The notes: generated by a model from the sequence alone, not told the origin. A stretch of 64,000 nucleotides of DNA from Pseudomonas putida (GCA_041879295.1 CP047152.1:1865501-1929500); one strand, 5' to 3'; shown: positions 49,458 to 60,220, counted from the first letter of the stretch. Program-made: numbers and translations.

Positions 49458-50510
49458 ATGATTAACAATGATCGCCTGCTGGTCCAGATTCTGCTGGTGG
49501 CGTTGCTCGGTGCTGGCCTGTGGGTGATGGCACCGTTCATATCGGCATTGCTGTGGGGGGCCATCCTGGCCTTTGCCAGCTGGCCGTTGATGCGCTTCCT
49601 CACGCGCCTGTTGGGGGGGCGTGAGACGCTGGCAGCGGGCCTGCTGACCACGGCCTGGATCCTGATTGTGGCACTGCCGCTGGTGTGGCTGGGGTTCAAC
49701 CTGGCCGATCACATTCGCGATGCTACGGCGTTTGTGCGTGATGTGCAGGTCGACGGCCTGCCCGATGCGCCGGCCTGGCTGGGCGGCATACCCTTCGTTG
49801 GCGAGCGCCTGGTCAACGGTTGGCAATCGCTTGACCAGCAAGGTGCAGCCTTGCTTGCCTCGATCAAGCCTTACTTTGGGCAGGTGGGTAACTGGTTGCT
49901 GGCTCGCAGCGCACAGATTGGCAGCGGCGTGCTGGAACTGACCCTGAGCCTGGTGTTCGTGTTCTTCTTCTACCGCGACGGGCCACGCTTGGCGGCATTC
50001 GTGCTGCGCTTGCTGCACCGGCTGATGGGCGAGCGCGCCGAGTATTACCTCGAGCTGGTAGCCGCTACCGTGCAGCGGGTGGTCAACGGGGTGATCGGCA
50101 CGGCGGCCGCGCAGGCCATCCTGGCGCTGATCGGCTTCCTGATCGCGGGGGTGCCCGGGGCGATCGTGCTGGGGTTGGTGACCTTCATGCTCAGCCTCAT
50201 CCCCATGGGGCCGCCGCTGGCCTGGATCCCGGCCACCGCTTGGCTGGTGTGGAAGGGCGAATACGGCATGGCAGTGTTCCTGGGCGTCTGGGGCACCTTC
50301 GTAATCAGTGGCGTGGACAACGTGCTCAAGCCTTACCTGATCAGCCGTGGCGGCAACCTGCCGCTGGTGATCGTGCTGCTGGGCGTGTTCGGTGGCTTGC
50401 TTGCCTTTGGCTTCATTGGCCTGTTCATCGGGCCGACCTTGCTGGCGGTCGGCTACAGCCTGTTGCTGGACTGGAGCCGTAACGCGGCTCAGCAGCCGCC
50501 ACAACAATAA
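49458..50510 (+). CDS. AI-2E family transporter (UPF0118)
   Basis: A 350-aa inner-membrane protein with about seven or eight hydrophobic segments and the family motif near the C-terminus (ISGVDNVLKPYLISRG, then GLFIGPTLLAVGY). Members are named after TqsA, a putative autoinducer-2 exporter, but many act on other solutes or as ion antiporters. The substrate cannot be assigned. Confidence 0.88.
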   Translation: MINNDRLLVQILLVALLGAGLWVMAPFISALLWGAILAFASWPLMRFLTRLLGGRETLAAGLLTTAWILIVALPLVWLGFNLADHIRDATAFVRDVQVDGLPDAPAWLGGIPFVGERLVNGWQSLDQQGAALLASIKPYFGQVGNWLLARSAQIGSGVLELTLSLVFVFFFYRDGPRLAAFVLRLLHRLMGERAEYYLELVAATVQRVVNGVIGTAAAQAILALIGFLIAGVPGAIVLGLVTFMLSLIPMGPPLAWIPATAWLVWKGEYGMAVFLGVWGTFVISGVDNVLKPYLISRGGNLPLVIVLLGVFGGLLAFGFIGLFIGPTLLAVGYSLLLDWSRNAAQQPPQQ

Positions 50511-50624
50511 GCCTGTAACGGCCCTTTCGCGGGCTTGCCCGCTCCCACAGGTACCACACAGGCCTTGAAGGCTGTGCAGTGCCTGTGGGAGAGCGGGCGT
50601 GCCCGCGAAGAGGCCGTTACAGGC
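50511..50624. repeat. REP pair in inverted orientation (REPIN-like)
   Basis: Two REP palindromes face each other. The outer ends GCCTGTAACGGCC and GGCCGTTACAGGC are exact inverse copies, and each side carries CGCGGGC...GCCCGC plus CTCCCACAGG or its inverse. This is the common extragenic palindrome of the P. putida group. It lies right after the AI-2E permease stop and may also act as a terminator. Confidence 0.85.
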
Positions 50625-50749
50625 AGACCACAACGCTGATTTTACGCATTCTTTATACCCACCCCCACACCCCGCTCTCGCCCCTTTACGCCCCTCCCTC
50701 GGACAATTTCCCTAAAGCGGCCCAAGCCGTAACACGGGGAGAACCACAT

Positions 50750-50839
50750 ATGAACATGCTCGACGGGCTGTCACTGCTGCTGGCAGTGGCATTGGCGTTT
50801 TATCTGCTGGTGGCGCTGCTGCGCGCCGATCGCAGCTAG
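50750..50839 (+). CDS. kdpF: K+-transporting ATPase small subunit KdpF
   Basis: A 29-aa single-span membrane peptide (MNMLDGLSLL start, hydrophobic core, RADRS end). It is preceded by GGGGAGA and followed 9 bases later by kdpA. KdpF stabilises the KdpFABC complex. It is the first gene of the operon; the promoter should lie in the 125 bases after the REP pair, where I see no certain elements. Confidence 0.88.
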   Translation: MNMLDGLSLLLAVALAFYLLVALLRADRS

Positions 50840-50848
50840 GGAGCGGCC

Positions 50849-52543
50849 ATGCACAGTTACGATTTCGCCTTGCTCCTGGCATTCTTCGCCATTGTGCTGC
50901 TACCGGCACCCTGGCTTGGGCGGTTCTTCTTCAAGGTCATGGAGGGCCAGCGTACCTGGCTGACGCCTGTGCTGGGCCCGGTCGAGCAGGGCTGTTACCG
51001 GTTGGCAGGTGTGAACGCCAACCAGGAGCAGGACTGGCGGCAATACGCTCTGGCCCTGCTGGCGTTCAACCTGGTCGGCTTCCTGCTGCTGTTCAGCGTG
51101 CTGCTGTTGCAGGGCTACCTGCCACTCAACCCACAGCACCTGCCTGGCCAGGAATGGTCACTGGCGTTCAACACCGCCGTCAGTTTCGTTACCAATACCA
51201 ACTGGCAGGCCTATAGCGGTGAGGCGTCGGTCAGCTACCTGAGCCAGATGCTTGGCCTGACCGTGCAGAACTTTGTCAGCCCTGCCACCGGCCTGGCCGT
51301 GCTGGTTGCCCTGTGCCGCGGTATCGCCCGGCGCAGTGCGACGACGCTGGGCAACTTCTGGGTCGACATGACTCGTGCCACCCTCTATGGCCTGTTGCCG
51401 CTGTGCGTGCTGCTGGCGCTGCTGCTGGTCTGGCAGGGCGTACCGCAGACCTTTGCCGACTACGCCCACGCGCTGACCTTGCAAGGTGGCGATCAGACCA
51501 TTCCGTTAGGGCCGGCCGCCAGCCAGATCGCCATCAAGCAGCTGGGTACCAATGGCGGCGGCTTCTTCGGCGTCAACTCGTCGCACCCGTTCGAAAACCC
51601 TACGGCCTGGAGCAACCTGTTCGAGGTGGCGTCGATCATCCTCATTCCGGTGGCTTTGGTGTTCACCTTCGGTCACTACGTGAAGGACCTGCGCCAGAGC
51701 CGCGCCATCCTCGCCTGCATGCTTGCCCTGTTCCTGATCGGAGGCAGCACGGCATTGTGGTCCGAGCACCAGCCGAACCCAGCGCTGGAAAGCGCCCAGG
51801 TGCAGCAGACCGCCCCCCTGGAGGGCAAGGAAAGCCGCTTCGGCACCACTGGTTCGGTGCTGTGGGCGGTCACCACCACCGCTGCCTCCAACGGTTCGGT
51901 CAACGCCATGCACGACAGCCTCAACCCGCTGACCGGCATGGTGGCGATGGTCAACATGATGGTCGGCGAGGTGATCTTCGGCGGCGTTGGCGCCGGGCTG
52001 TACGGCATGTTGCTGTTCGTGCTGATCGCGGTGTTCCTGGCCGGGCTGATGATTGGTCGCACGCCGGAATACCTGGGCAAGAAACTGCAGGCCCGTGAGG
52101 TGCAACTGCTGGTGGCAACGCTGCTGGTGATGCCGGTCGGTGTGCTGGTACTTGGCGCCATCGCCGCCAGCTTGCCCGGCCCGGCCGGGGCGGTCACCAA
52201 CCCGGGGGCGCATGGTTTCAGCCAGTTGCTGTACGCCTACACCTCGGGCTCGGCCAACAACGGCTCGGCCTTTGCCGGCTTTGGTGCCAACACCGTGTAT
52301 CACAACCTGATGATCGGCCTGGCCATGCTCATCGGCCGCTTCGGCTACATCCTGCCGATACTGGCGTTGGCCGGCAGCCTGGCGGCGAAAAAAAGCGCGC
52401 CGCTGGGGCAGAACAGCTTCCCCACCCACGGCCCGCTGTTCACCGGCTTGCTGCTGGTGACCATCCTGCTGGTCGGTGGCCTGACCTTCCTGCCGTCCCT
52501 GGCCCTTGGGCCAATCGCCGAACACCTTAGCCTGGGTTTTTGA
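50849..52543 (+). CDS. kdpA: K+-transporting ATPase subunit A
   Basis: A 564-aa channel-like subunit with about ten membrane segments and the four selectivity-filter-like repeats of the SKT superfamily (visible examples include [15 protein letters not shown] and [10 protein letters not shown]). It binds and conducts K+ in the high-affinity KdpFABC uptake system of the inner membrane. Length and start are normal. Confidence 0.97.
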   Translation: MHSYDFALLLAFFAIVLLPAPWLGRFFFKVMEGQRTWLTPVLGPVEQGCYRLAGVNANQEQDWRQYALALLAFNLVGFLLLFSVLLLQGYLPLNPQHLPGQEWSLAFNTAVSFVTNTNWQAYSGEASVSYLSQMLGLTVQNFVSPATGLAVLVALCRGIARRSATTLGNFWVDMTRATLYGLLPLCVLLALLLVWQGVPQTFADYAHALTLQGGDQTIPLGPAASQIAIKQLGTNGGGFFGVNSSHPFENPTAWSNLFEVASIILIPVALVFTFGHYVKDLRQSRAILACMLALFLIGGSTALWSEHQPNPALESAQVQQTAPLEGKESRFGTTGSVLWAVTTTAASNGSVNAMHDSLNPLTGMVAMVNMMVGEVIFGGVGAGLYGMLLFVLIAVFLAGLMIGRTPEYLGKKLQAREVQLLVATLLVMPVGVLVLGAIAASLPGPAGAVTNPGAHGFSQLLYAYTSGSANNGSAFAGFGANTVYHNLMIGLAMLIGRFGYILPILALAGSLAAKKSAPLGQNSFPTHGPLFTGLLLVTILLVGGLTFLPSLALGPIAEHLSLGF

Positions 52544-52552
52544 GGACCGATC

Positions 52553-54607
52553 ATGAACATGCCCATTCCTGAAGTGAATAGCCGGCACAGCGCCAAGGAC
52601 CAGACCCGCTTCGCCGCGCTGTGGCGCCCGGCGCTGGTGCAGGCGTTCGTCAAGCTCGACCCGCGTCAGCTCAAGCGCTCACCGGTAATGCTGGTGGTGG
52701 CCCTGACCGCAGTACTGACCACCGTGCTGTGCTTTGCGCCCGGCGGCGGTGTGAGCACCGGCGTTGCGGTGCAGATCGCCCTATGGCTGTGGTTCACCGT
52801 GTTGTTTGCCAACTTCGCCGAGGCGTTGGCCGAGGGCCGGGGCAAGGCCCGCGCCGACAGCCTCAAGGCCGGCAGCCAGGGCCTGACCGCTCAGCGTCGC
52901 CAGCGTGATGGCAGCTACGAGACGGTGGCTGCCAGCGCACTGCGCAAGGATGATGTGGTACGCGTGGTCGCCGGCGAAATGATCCCCGGCGACGGCGAGG
53001 TACTTGAAGGCATTGCGGCCGTCAACGAGGCCGCCATTACCGGTGAGTCCGCGCCGGTAATACGCGAATCAGGTGGCGACCGCTCGGCGGTGACCGGCAA
53101 CACGCGGCTGGTCTCCGACTGGCTGCTTATCCGCATCACCAGCAACCCGGGCGAGTCGACCCTGGACCGCATGATCGCCCTGGTCGAAGGTGCCAAGCGG
53201 CAAAAGACCCCGAACGAAATCGCCCTCGACATCCTGCTGATCGGCCTGACCCTGATTTTCCTGATCGTGGTGGTGACCTTGCAGCCGTTCGCCCACTTCG
53301 TGGGTGGCAGCCTGCCGCTGATCTTCCTGGCCGCGCTGCTGGTGACGCTGATTCCCACCACCATCGGCGGCCTGCTGTCGGCCATCGGCATCGCCGGCAT
53401 GGACAGGCTGGTACGGCTGAATGTCATTGCCCGCTCGGGCCGCGCCGTCGAGGCGGCCGGGGACGTGCATACACTGATGCTCGACAAGACCGGCACCATC
53501 ACCTTCGGCAACCGCCGCTGCAGCGCACTGCATGCGGCACCGGGCATTACCGCCAAGGAACTGGGGGAGGGCGCCTTGCTGGCCTCGCTGGCCGACGACA
53601 CCGCCGAAGGCAAGTCGATTGTCGAGTACCTGCGCCAGTTGCACGACTTTGTCGAGCCGCCTGCCGGGCAGTTCGAAGCGGTGGCCTTCAGTGCCGAGAC
53701 ACGCCTGTCGGGCATCGACTTCCAGCAGCACCGCTACCGCAAGGGCGCCGTCGATGCGGTGCTGGCATTCGTCGGTATGCAACGCCTGGAAATGCCGGCG
53801 GCGCTGGCCCGCGAAGTCGAACGCATTGCGCAGAGTGGCGGCACACCGTTGCTGGTGTGCGTCGACAAGCGCTTGCTGGGCGTGATTCACCTCAAGGATG
53901 TGGTCAAGCCTGGCATCCGCGAGCGCTTCGCCGAGCTGCGCAAGCTGGGCATCCGCACGGTGATGGTGACCGGCGACAACCCGCTGACTGCAGCTGCCAT
54001 CGCCGCCGAAGCGGGGGTAGATGACGTGCTGGCCGAAGCCACGCCCGAGAAGAAGCTGGCGCGTATTCGCCAGGAGCAGAATGACGGCCGCCTGGTTGCC
54101 ATGTGCGGCGACGGTGCCAACGACGCCCCGGCGCTGGCCCAGGCTGACGTAGGCATGGCCATGAACGATGGCACTCAGGCTGCGCGGGAGGCCGCCAACA
54201 TGGTCGACCTGGACAGCGACCCTACCAAGCTGCTGGACGTAGTACAGGTCGGCAAGGAGCTGCTGGTCACCCGTGGTGCGCTGACCACATTCTCCATTGC
54301 CAACGATGTGGCCAAATACTTCGCCATCCTGCCGGCGCTGTTCGCTGCCATCTACCCGCAACTGGGCGTACTCAACCTGATGCAACTGGCCAGCCCGCAG
54401 AGCGCGATCCTGTCGGCCATTGTGTTCAACGCGCTGATCATCATCGTGCTGATCCCGCTGGCGCTACGTGGCGTGCGCGTGCAGGCGGTGAGTGCGGCGC
54501 ACCTGTTGCGGCGCAATCTGTTGATCTACGGGTTGGGTGGCATTGTGGTGCCGTTTGCCGGGATCAAGCTGATCGACCTGCTGCTCAATGCCCTGAACCT
54601 GGTCTGA
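52553..54607 (+). CDS. kdpB: K+-transporting P-type ATPase subunit B
   Basis: A 684-aa P-type ATPase with the phosphorylation motif [14 protein letters not shown] in the actuator domain ([10 protein letters not shown]) and the hinge motif [16 protein letters not shown]. It hydrolyses ATP to drive K+ uptake through KdpA. It follows kdpA by 9 bases with the ribosome site TGAGGACC. Confidence 0.97.
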   Translation: MNMPIPEVNSRHSAKDQTRFAALWRPALVQAFVKLDPRQLKRSPVMLVVALTAVLTTVLCFAPGGGVSTGVAVQIALWLWFTVLFANFAEALAEGRGKARADSLKAGSQGLTAQRRQRDGSYETVAASALRKDDVVRVVAGEMIPGDGEVLEGIAAVNEAAITGESAPVIRESGGDRSAVTGNTRLVSDWLLIRITSNPGESTLDRMIALVEGAKRQKTPNEIALDILLIGLTLIFLIVVVTLQPFAHFVGGSLPLIFLAALLVTLIPTTIGGLLSAIGIAGMDRLVRLNVIARSGRAVEAAGDVHTLMLDKTGTITFGNRRCSALHAAPGITAKELGEGALLASLADDTAEGKSIVEYLRQLHDFVEPPAGQFEAVAFSAETRLSGIDFQQHRYRKGAVDAVLAFVGMQRLEMPAALAREVERIAQSGGTPLLVCVDKRLLGVIHLKDVVKPGIRERFAELRKLGIRTVMVTGDNPLTAAAIAAEAGVDDVLAEATPEKKLARIRQEQNDGRLVAMCGDGANDAPALAQADVGMAMNDGTQAAREAANMVDLDSDPTKLLDVVQVGKELLVTRGALTTFSIANDVAKYFAILPALFAAIYPQLGVLNLMQLASPQSAILSAIVFNALIIIVLIPLALRGVRVQAVSAAHLLRRNLLIYGLGGIVVPFAGIKLIDLLLNALNLV

Positions 54608-54617
54608 GGAGGCCACC

Positions 54618-55169
54618 ATGACTGCTTATCTACGCCCGGCATTGAGCCTGGCTTTGTTGATGACCCTGGTGACTGGCGCCCTGTATCCGCTGGCGGTGAC
54701 CGGTATTGCTCAGGTCGCTTTCCCGAACCAGGCCAACGGTAGCCTGGTGCGCGATGCGCAAGGGCAGGTGCGGGGTTCGGCATTGATCGCCCAGGACTTC
54801 CAGGGCGATGGCTGGTTCCACTCGCGGCCCTCGGCAGGTGCCTACGCGACCGTGGCCAGCGGCGCCAGCAACCTGTCGCCGAGCAACCCGGCGCTGGCTG
54901 AGCGGGTAAGGAGCGATGCGGCCGCGTTGTATCAGGCACAGCAAGGGCCAGTGCCGCAGGCGCTGCTGACTACCTCGGGCAGCGGCCTGGACCCGCACTT
55001 GCCACCGGAGGCATTGGCCTATCAGATCCCGCGGGTGGCGGCGGCACGGCAGTTGCCGGTCGAGCGCTTGCAAGCCTTGCTGGAACAGGCCACCCTCCAC
55101 CCATTGATCGGCCCGCCGGTGGTCAATGTGCTGGCGTTGAACCAGGCGCTTGAGCAACTGAGCCACTGA
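54618..55169 (+). CDS. kdpC: K+-transporting ATPase subunit C
   Basis: A 183-aa single-span subunit. The N-terminal membrane helix (about 8-28) is followed by a periplasmic domain with [21 protein letters not shown] and the C-terminal NVLALNQAL. It assists KdpA-KdpB assembly and K+ affinity. Ribosome site GAGGAGG. Confidence 0.96.
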   Translation: MTAYLRPALSLALLMTLVTGALYPLAVTGIAQVAFPNQANGSLVRDAQGQVRGSALIAQDFQGDGWFHSRPSAGAYATVASGASNLSPSNPALAERVRSDAAALYQAQQGPVPQALLTTSGSGLDPHLPPEALAYQIPRVAAARQLPVERLQALLEQATLHPLIGPPVVNVLALNQALEQLSH

Positions 55170-55174
55170 TACTG

Positions 55175-55280
55175 GGACCGCTTTGCGGCCCTTCGCGGGC
55201 AAGCCCGCTCCCACAGGAACAGCGCTCCTTTCGAAGTGGGCGATTTCCTGCGGGAGCGGGCTTGCCCGCGAAGGCCTGGA
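55175..55280. repeat. REP pair between kdpC and kdpD
   Basis: Inverse copies of the CGCGGGCAAGCCCGCTCCCA palindrome face each other across about 30 bases. The pair separates the structural genes kdpFABC from kdpDE and may lower read-through or protect the upstream mRNA. Confidence 0.85.
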
Positions 55281-55324
55281 AAGCTGGCCATCAGTCGACC
55301 GCCGTCCCTTCTGAAGGATGAAAC

Positions 55325-57979
55325 ATGAGTGACTCCACCCGCGCCGATGCGCTGTTGGCCAACCTCCCGCGAAATGGCCGGGGCCGGCTAAAGGTGTTCC
55401 TCGGCGCCGCCCCTGGCGTCGGCAAGACCTTCGCCATGCTTCAGGCCGCCCACGCCCAGCAACGCCAGGGCGTGAAGGTGCTGGCCGGCGTTGTCGAAAC
55501 CCACGGCCGCGCTGAAACCGAGGTGCTGCTCGCGGGCCTTCAACAGCAACCTCTACTGCGCAGCCAGTATCGCGGTGTCACCCTCGAGGAGATGGACCTC
55601 GACGGCCTGCTGCGGGCCGCGCCGGCCTTGGCCCTGGTGGACGAACTGGCCCACACGAACGCCCCCGGCAGCCGCCACGCCAAGCGTTGGCAGGACGTAC
55701 AGGAACTGTTGGCCGCTGGCATTGATGTATTCACGACGGTCAACGTCCAGCACCTGGAAAGCCTCAACGACAAGGTCCGCGACATTACCGGCGTGCAGGT
55801 GCGCGAGACCCTGCCGGACTGGGTACTGCAGGAAGCCTTCGAGCTGGTGCTGATCGACCTGCCACCGCGAGAGCTGCTCGAACGCCTGCGTGAAGGCAAG
55901 GTGTACGTGCCCGAGCAGGCTCGGGCGGCCATTGATGCGTTCTTTTCGCAAACCAACCTCACCGCCCTGCGCGAGCTGGCCATGCAGACCGCCGCTGCTC
56001 AGGTCGATGCCGACCTGGCCCACGGCTATCGTCAGCGCGGCCAGGAAGCGCCGGCCTTGCGCGGCCGGTTGCTGGTGGGCATAGACGGTGACGACCAGGC
56101 CGAACGCCTGGTGCGCCATGCCAGCCGCGTGGCCCAGCGTCGCCACCTGCCCTGGAGCCTGGTGCATGTGGACAACGGCCGGCTACGTGACGAAACCGCA
56201 CGGCATCGTTTGCAGGCCGCTCAGCAACTGGCCGAGCGACTGGGCGGGGAAGTGGTGCTGCTGCGTGCTGGTGAAGTGGCCCGCACGCTGATTCAGCATG
56301 CTGCCGAGCGGCGGGCCAGCCTGGTGCTGGTCGGGCAGTCCCGTGACCGTCTGCGCAGGCGTTTGTTCGGCACCGGTGTGGCGGCGCGGCTGCTGCGCGA
56401 GAGTCATGGCCTGGAAATCAACGTGCTGGACCGTGATGTGCAGCCGCCAGCGCCGCGTTCGGCGGTGCGGCGGGTGTGGGTGTGGCGTCATTACCTGCTG
56501 GCGCTGCTGGCCACCGTGATGGCTGCGGGCCTGGCCTGGGCGGTGTCCAGTGTGCTCGCATTGCCCAATATCTCGCTGGTGTTCCTGGCGGCGGTGCTGC
56601 TGGTGGCGGTGCGCAGTAGCCTGGGACCTGCGCTGGCCTGCGCTGCGCTGTCGTTCCTGGTCTATGACTTCCTGTTCATACCGCCCAACTTCTCGTTCAG
56701 CATTCAGCGCGAAGAAGATGTGCTGACGCTGGTGTTCTTTCTGTTGATGGCTGCGCTCACCGGCAACCTGGCCGCGCGTCAGCGTCGGCAGTTGCAGGCG
56801 CTGCGCGAGACCCAGGCGCAGACCAGCCAGTTGCTCGACCTGTCTCGCCGGTTGACGGTAGCCACCGATCGCCAAGCCATATTCAAGGCTGCCGGCCAGC
56901 ACCTGGGCGGCTGGCAGGACACCCAGGTGTGCTTGCTGGAGCGCAACGCCGAAGGCCAGTTGCAAGTGGCCAGTGGGGAAGCCCACACTTTCAGCGACAC
57001 CGAACGGGCTGCTGCCGATTGGGCCTGGCAGCACGTGCAGGCCGCTGGCCACGGCAGCGATACCCTGCCCGATGGCCGCTGGTGGTGGTGGCCGTTGGCG
57101 GTGGACGAGCAGCCTCTGGCGTTGCTGGGCGTGCGCCCGCGCACCGGGCGGCCGCTCAGCGACCCTCGCAGGCGCCTGCTCACTGCTCTTGGCCAGCCCT
57201 TGGCCCAGGCCCTGGCCCGCGCACGCTTGGCTGAACAGTTGGAAGCCGCACGCCTGCACGGCGAAACCGAGCAACTGCGCAGTGCCCTGCTGGCCTCCGT
57301 ATCCCATGACTTGCGCACGCCGTTGACCGCCATGCGTGGCAGCATCGACAGCCTGCTGGCGTTGGGCGACGCGATTCCGGCTGAAGACCGCCGCGAGTTG
57401 CTGGAAGGCACCCGCAACGAGGCCGAGCGTCTTGATCGCTACATCCAGAACCTGCTGGACATGACCCGCCTGGGCCATGGCGGCCTCAAGCTGGCCCGCG
57501 ACTGGGTGGCCCCGGCGGATATCGTCGGCAGTGCGCTCAACCGCTTGCGGGTGGTGCTGGCGCCGCTGCGTGTGCACACGGACGTGCCGGCCGAGCTGCC
57601 ATTGCTGTTCGTGCATGCGGCGTTGATCGAGCAGGCGCTGGTCAACGTGCTGGAAAACGCCGCACGCTTTTCGCCGGCCAATGGTCGGCTTGAGCTGCAG
57701 GTGGCCGTGCATGACGACCAGTTGCGCCTGACCGTCAGCGACCAGGGCCCCGGCATTCCCGTGGCCGACCGCGAGAAGATCTTCGACATGTTCTATACCG
57801 CCGCCCGTGGTGACCGCGGTGGGCAGGGTACCGGGCTGGGCCTGGCTATCTGCCAGGGCATGATCGGTGCCCATGGCGGGCGGATTCTGGTGGGCGAAGG
57901 CATTGATGGCCAAGGCACCAGCATCACTTTATGCTTGCCGCTGCCTCCTCAACCTGAAGCCGATAGCGAAACCCCATGA
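55325..57979 (+). CDS. kdpD: Osmosensitive K+ channel sensor histidine kinase KdpD
   Basis: An 884-aa sensor. The N-terminal KdpD domain has a Walker-like GAAPGVGKT (about 28-36), followed by a universal-stress-type domain (about 245-370), four membrane segments (about 395-490), a GAF-like region, HisKA with His661 in SVSHDLRTPLTAMRG and a HATPase with GTGLGLAIC. It senses low K+ or turgor and phosphorylates KdpE. The stop overlaps the kdpE start by 4 bases. Confidence 0.96.
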   Translation: MSDSTRADALLANLPRNGRGRLKVFLGAAPGVGKTFAMLQAAHAQQRQGVKVLAGVVETHGRAETEVLLAGLQQQPLLRSQYRGVTLEEMDLDGLLRAAPALALVDELAHTNAPGSRHAKRWQDVQELLAAGIDVFTTVNVQHLESLNDKVRDITGVQVRETLPDWVLQEAFELVLIDLPPRELLERLREGKVYVPEQARAAIDAFFSQTNLTALRELAMQTAAAQVDADLAHGYRQRGQEAPALRGRLLVGIDGDDQAERLVRHASRVAQRRHLPWSLVHVDNGRLRDETARHRLQAAQQLAERLGGEVVLLRAGEVARTLIQHAAERRASLVLVGQSRDRLRRRLFGTGVAARLLRESHGLEINVLDRDVQPPAPRSAVRRVWVWRHYLLALLATVMAAGLAWAVSSVLALPNISLVFLAAVLLVAVRSSLGPALACAALSFLVYDFLFIPPNFSFSIQREEDVLTLVFFLLMAALTGNLAARQRRQLQALRETQAQTSQLLDLSRRLTVATDRQAIFKAAGQHLGGWQDTQVCLLERNAEGQLQVASGEAHTFSDTERAAADWAWQHVQAAGHGSDTLPDGRWWWWPLAVDEQPLALLGVRPRTGRPLSDPRRRLLTALGQPLAQALARARLAEQLEAARLHGETEQLRSALLASVSHDLRTPLTAMRGSIDSLLALGDAIPAEDRRELLEGTRNEAERLDRYIQNLLDMTRLGHGGLKLARDWVAPADIVGSALNRLRVVLAPLRVHTDVPAELPLLFVHAALIEQALVNVLENAARFSPANGRLELQVAVHDDQLRLTVSDQGPGIPVADREKIFDMFYTAARGDRGGQGTGLGLAICQGMIGAHGGRILVGEGIDGQGTSITLCLPLPPQPEADSETP

Positions 57980-58671
57980 GCCAGTCCGCCACCCTGTTGG
58001 TCATCGACGATGAACCGCAGATCCGCAAGTTCCTGCGTATCAGCCTGGCCTCGCAAGGCTACAAGGTGCTGGAGGCAGCCACCGGTGCCGAAGGGTTGGC
58101 CCAGGCGGCACTGGGCAAGCCGGATCTGGTGGTGCTCGACCTGGGGCTGCCGGACATGGACGGCCAGCAGGTACTGCGTGAATTGCGTGAATGGAGTGCA
58201 GTGCCGGTGATGGTGTTGTCGGTGCGTGCCAGTGAAGTGCAGAAGGTCGATGCGCTGGATGGTGGCGCCAATGACTATGTGACCAAGCCGTTCGGTATCC
58301 AGGAGTTTCTCGCGCGCGTGCGGGCTTTGCTGCGCCAGGTGCCACAAGCTGGCGGCTCGGAAGTGGCGGCCTGCTTTGGGCCGCTGACGGTGGATTTTGC
58401 CTTCCGGCGGGTGACGCTCGATGGTGTGGAGGTGGCATTGACACGCAAGGAGTATGCGTTGCTGGCGCTGTTGGCCGGGCACCCCGGGCGGGTGATTACC
58501 CAGCAGCAACTGCTCAAGGATATCTGGGGGCCTACCCATGCGGAGGATACCCACTACCTGCGGATCGTGGTCGGGCATCTGCGACAGAAACTGGGCGATG
58601 ACCCCACGGCGCCGCGGTTCATCATTACCGAGGCGGGGGTTGGGTACAGGTTGGTAGCGCCGACAGCATAA
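57976..58671 (+). CDS. kdpE: Response regulator KdpE
   Basis: A 231-aa OmpR-type regulator. The receiver has DDEPQIRKFL and the phospho-acceptor Asp55 in VVLDLGLPDMDG; a winged-helix DNA-binding domain (about 130-228) follows. When phosphorylated by KdpD it activates the kdp operon. It is translationally coupled to kdpD and converges with the LysR gene. Confidence 0.96.
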   Translation: MSQSATLLVIDDEPQIRKFLRISLASQGYKVLEAATGAEGLAQAALGKPDLVVLDLGLPDMDGQQVLRELREWSAVPVMVLSVRASEVQKVDALDGGANDYVTKPFGIQEFLARVRALLRQVPQAGGSEVAACFGPLTVDFAFRRVTLDGVEVALTRKEYALLALLAGHPGRVITQQQLLKDIWGPTHAEDTHYLRIVVGHLRQKLGDDPTAPRFIITEAGVGYRLVAPTA

Positions 58672-58734
58672 TCCGCTCCCACAGCCCAAAGGGTTCGTCG
58701 GGCGCCTGCTGGGCAGGGTCTCGTACAAGGGATA

Positions 58735-59640
58735 TCAGGCCCTGGGGGGTTCCTTCTCGAACAGCTGGCGCATGACTTCCAGGTAGCGCCGCGCGCCCAG
58801 GCCCAACGGGCGCGACTTGATCCAGATAATGTCTACCCACAAGCGCAGTCGGCTGGCCATATTGTCGAAGCGCACCTCGGCGAGTGCGCCCGAGGCAATC
58901 AGCGGTTCAACCAATGGCTGCGGCAGGTAGGCCCAGCCCAGCCCGGACTGCACCAGATCCAGCGTGGCCAGGTAGCTGTCGGTCAGCCAGATGCGCCGGG
59001 ACAGGACCATGCGCGGGTCCGATCCGGTGGCCTTGCCCGAGGCCACGATGATCTGCCGTTGTTCGGCAAAGGCCTCCTCCGGCAGTGGCGTACCGCTGTT
59101 CTGCCCGGCCGGATGGCGCGGTGACGCTACGGCCACCAGCAGTTGGCTGCCGGCTTCGAGGAATGACTCGCGCTCGTCGATGCCGGGCCGTTCGAACACC
59201 AGGGCCAATTGCACACTGCCGTCATGCAGCAGGCGAATGGCCTCGGTCTGGGTGGCCGAACGTACCTCGACTTCCAGGCTGGGAAATGCCTGGGCGAGGA
59301 TTTCCAGCGGTTGGTTCCAGGGGCCGGTCTGCAACTCGGGCGCCATGGCGATGGTCAGGCGTTTTTCCAGGCCTTGGTGCAGTTGCAGGGCCTGGGCGTC
59401 GAGCAGGTTGAGCTGGCAGATCACCTGCCTGGCCTGGGGTTCAAGGGCCAGGGCCGCGCTGGTGGGCAGGGCCTTGCGCGTGGCCCGGTCGAACAGCGGC
59501 AGGTCCAGCTCGGCCTCAAGCTGGGCGATCGCCATGCTCACGGCTGAAGGTACGCGGCCCAGCTTGCGGGCGGCGGCGGAGAACGAGCCGGCGTCCAGCA
59601 CTGCGAGGAAAATTGCCAGGGAGTCGCTGGAGAAGGCCAT
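58735..59640 (-). CDS. LysR-type transcriptional regulator
   Basis: A 301-aa regulator with an N-terminal winged helix (AVLDAGSFSAAARKLGRVPSAVSMAIAQLE) and a periplasmic-binding-like effector domain. Its usual divergent target is not obvious: upstream lies a 580-base repeat-rich gap and then the 3' end of the aminotransferase gene on the same strand. The effector is unknown. Confidence 0.9.
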   Translation of the reverse strand: MAFSSDSLAIFLAVLDAGSFSAAARKLGRVPSAVSMAIAQLEAELDLPLFDRATRKALPTSAALALEPQARQVICQLNLLDAQALQLHQGLEKRLTIAMAPELQTGPWNQPLEILAQAFPSLEVEVRSATQTEAIRLLHDGSVQLALVFERPGIDERESFLEAGSQLLVAVASPRHPAGQNSGTPLPEEAFAEQRQIIVASGKATGSDPRMVLSRRIWLTDSYLATLDLVQSGLGWAYLPQPLVEPLIASGALAEVRFDNMASRLRLWVDIIWIKSRPLGLGARRYLEVMRQLFEKEPPRA

Positions 59641-59730
59641 GTTCGGTGAACCTGATGTTGGGGCGTTGTGAGCGAATAGTAATGGATGGGATTGCGAAGG
59701 GTAGGGTTTGAAGTATTAGGTGTTTGTGAG

Positions 59731-59996
59731 ATCGAGCGCCGCCTGTATGGCGGTAGAGGTGCGTCGCCTGGGAGACCGAGCGCCGCCCGCGCGGCGCATC
59801 GCGAGCTGCGCTCGCTCCTACGTTTGTTTCGGGCCAATCATTCCTGTGGGATTTGTGCGCGAACGCCTTGGCGCATGGCTCGATATCGCGTCGTACAAAC
59901 AAGGCGGTCGCGCGCGCCTGCCACAGGCGTTACTGGCCAGAAACAAACGTAGGAGCGAGCGCAGCTCGCGATGCGCCGCGCGGGCGGCGCTCGATT
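59731..59996. repeat. Large inverted-repeat element, copy 1
   Basis: Two arms of about 60 bases, each with a CGCCGCCCGCGCGGCG palindrome, GCGAGCTGCGCTCGC, GTAGGAGCG-type sequence and a TTTGTTTCGGGCC end or its inverse, flank a centre of about 100 bases. The same layout occurs at 63302-63520. There is no coding capacity beyond chance frames. The left end has an extra partial unit (CGCCGCCTGTATGGCGG). Confidence 0.8.
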
Positions 59997-60080
59997 TCTG
60001 CCACCCCCTAAAACCCACGGCAAACACACCCGGCCATTACGCAACGTCATGCCGGGCGGTGTGGCCTTGAGGGTATGGTG

Positions 60081-60177
60081 GGAGAGGTGCGTCGCCTGGG
60101 AGACCGAGCGCCGCCTGTATGGCGGTAGAGGTGCGTCGCCTGGGAGATCGAGCGCCGCCCGCGCGGCGCTCGATCTA
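60081..60177. repeat. Tandem short palindromes related to the arms of the large element
   Basis: Two direct copies of GAGGTGCGTCGCCTGGGAGA, each followed by a CGAGCGCCGCC palindrome (one around TGTAT, one ending CCGCGCGGCGCTCG). The same motif also occurs at 59757-59775. With copy 1 this fills the gap 59641-60220; the remaining stretch (about 60000-60080) shows nothing recognisable. Confidence 0.75.
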
Positions 60178-60220
60178 ACAGGCGCTGAACCTCTAAAGCC
60201 CAACACCCCAACCCAAAACC

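Noticed and set aside
59700-60200. CRISPR-like array from the repeated palindromes
   Set aside because: Repeats are irregular in spacing, spacers are not unique and of even size, and no cas genes are present.
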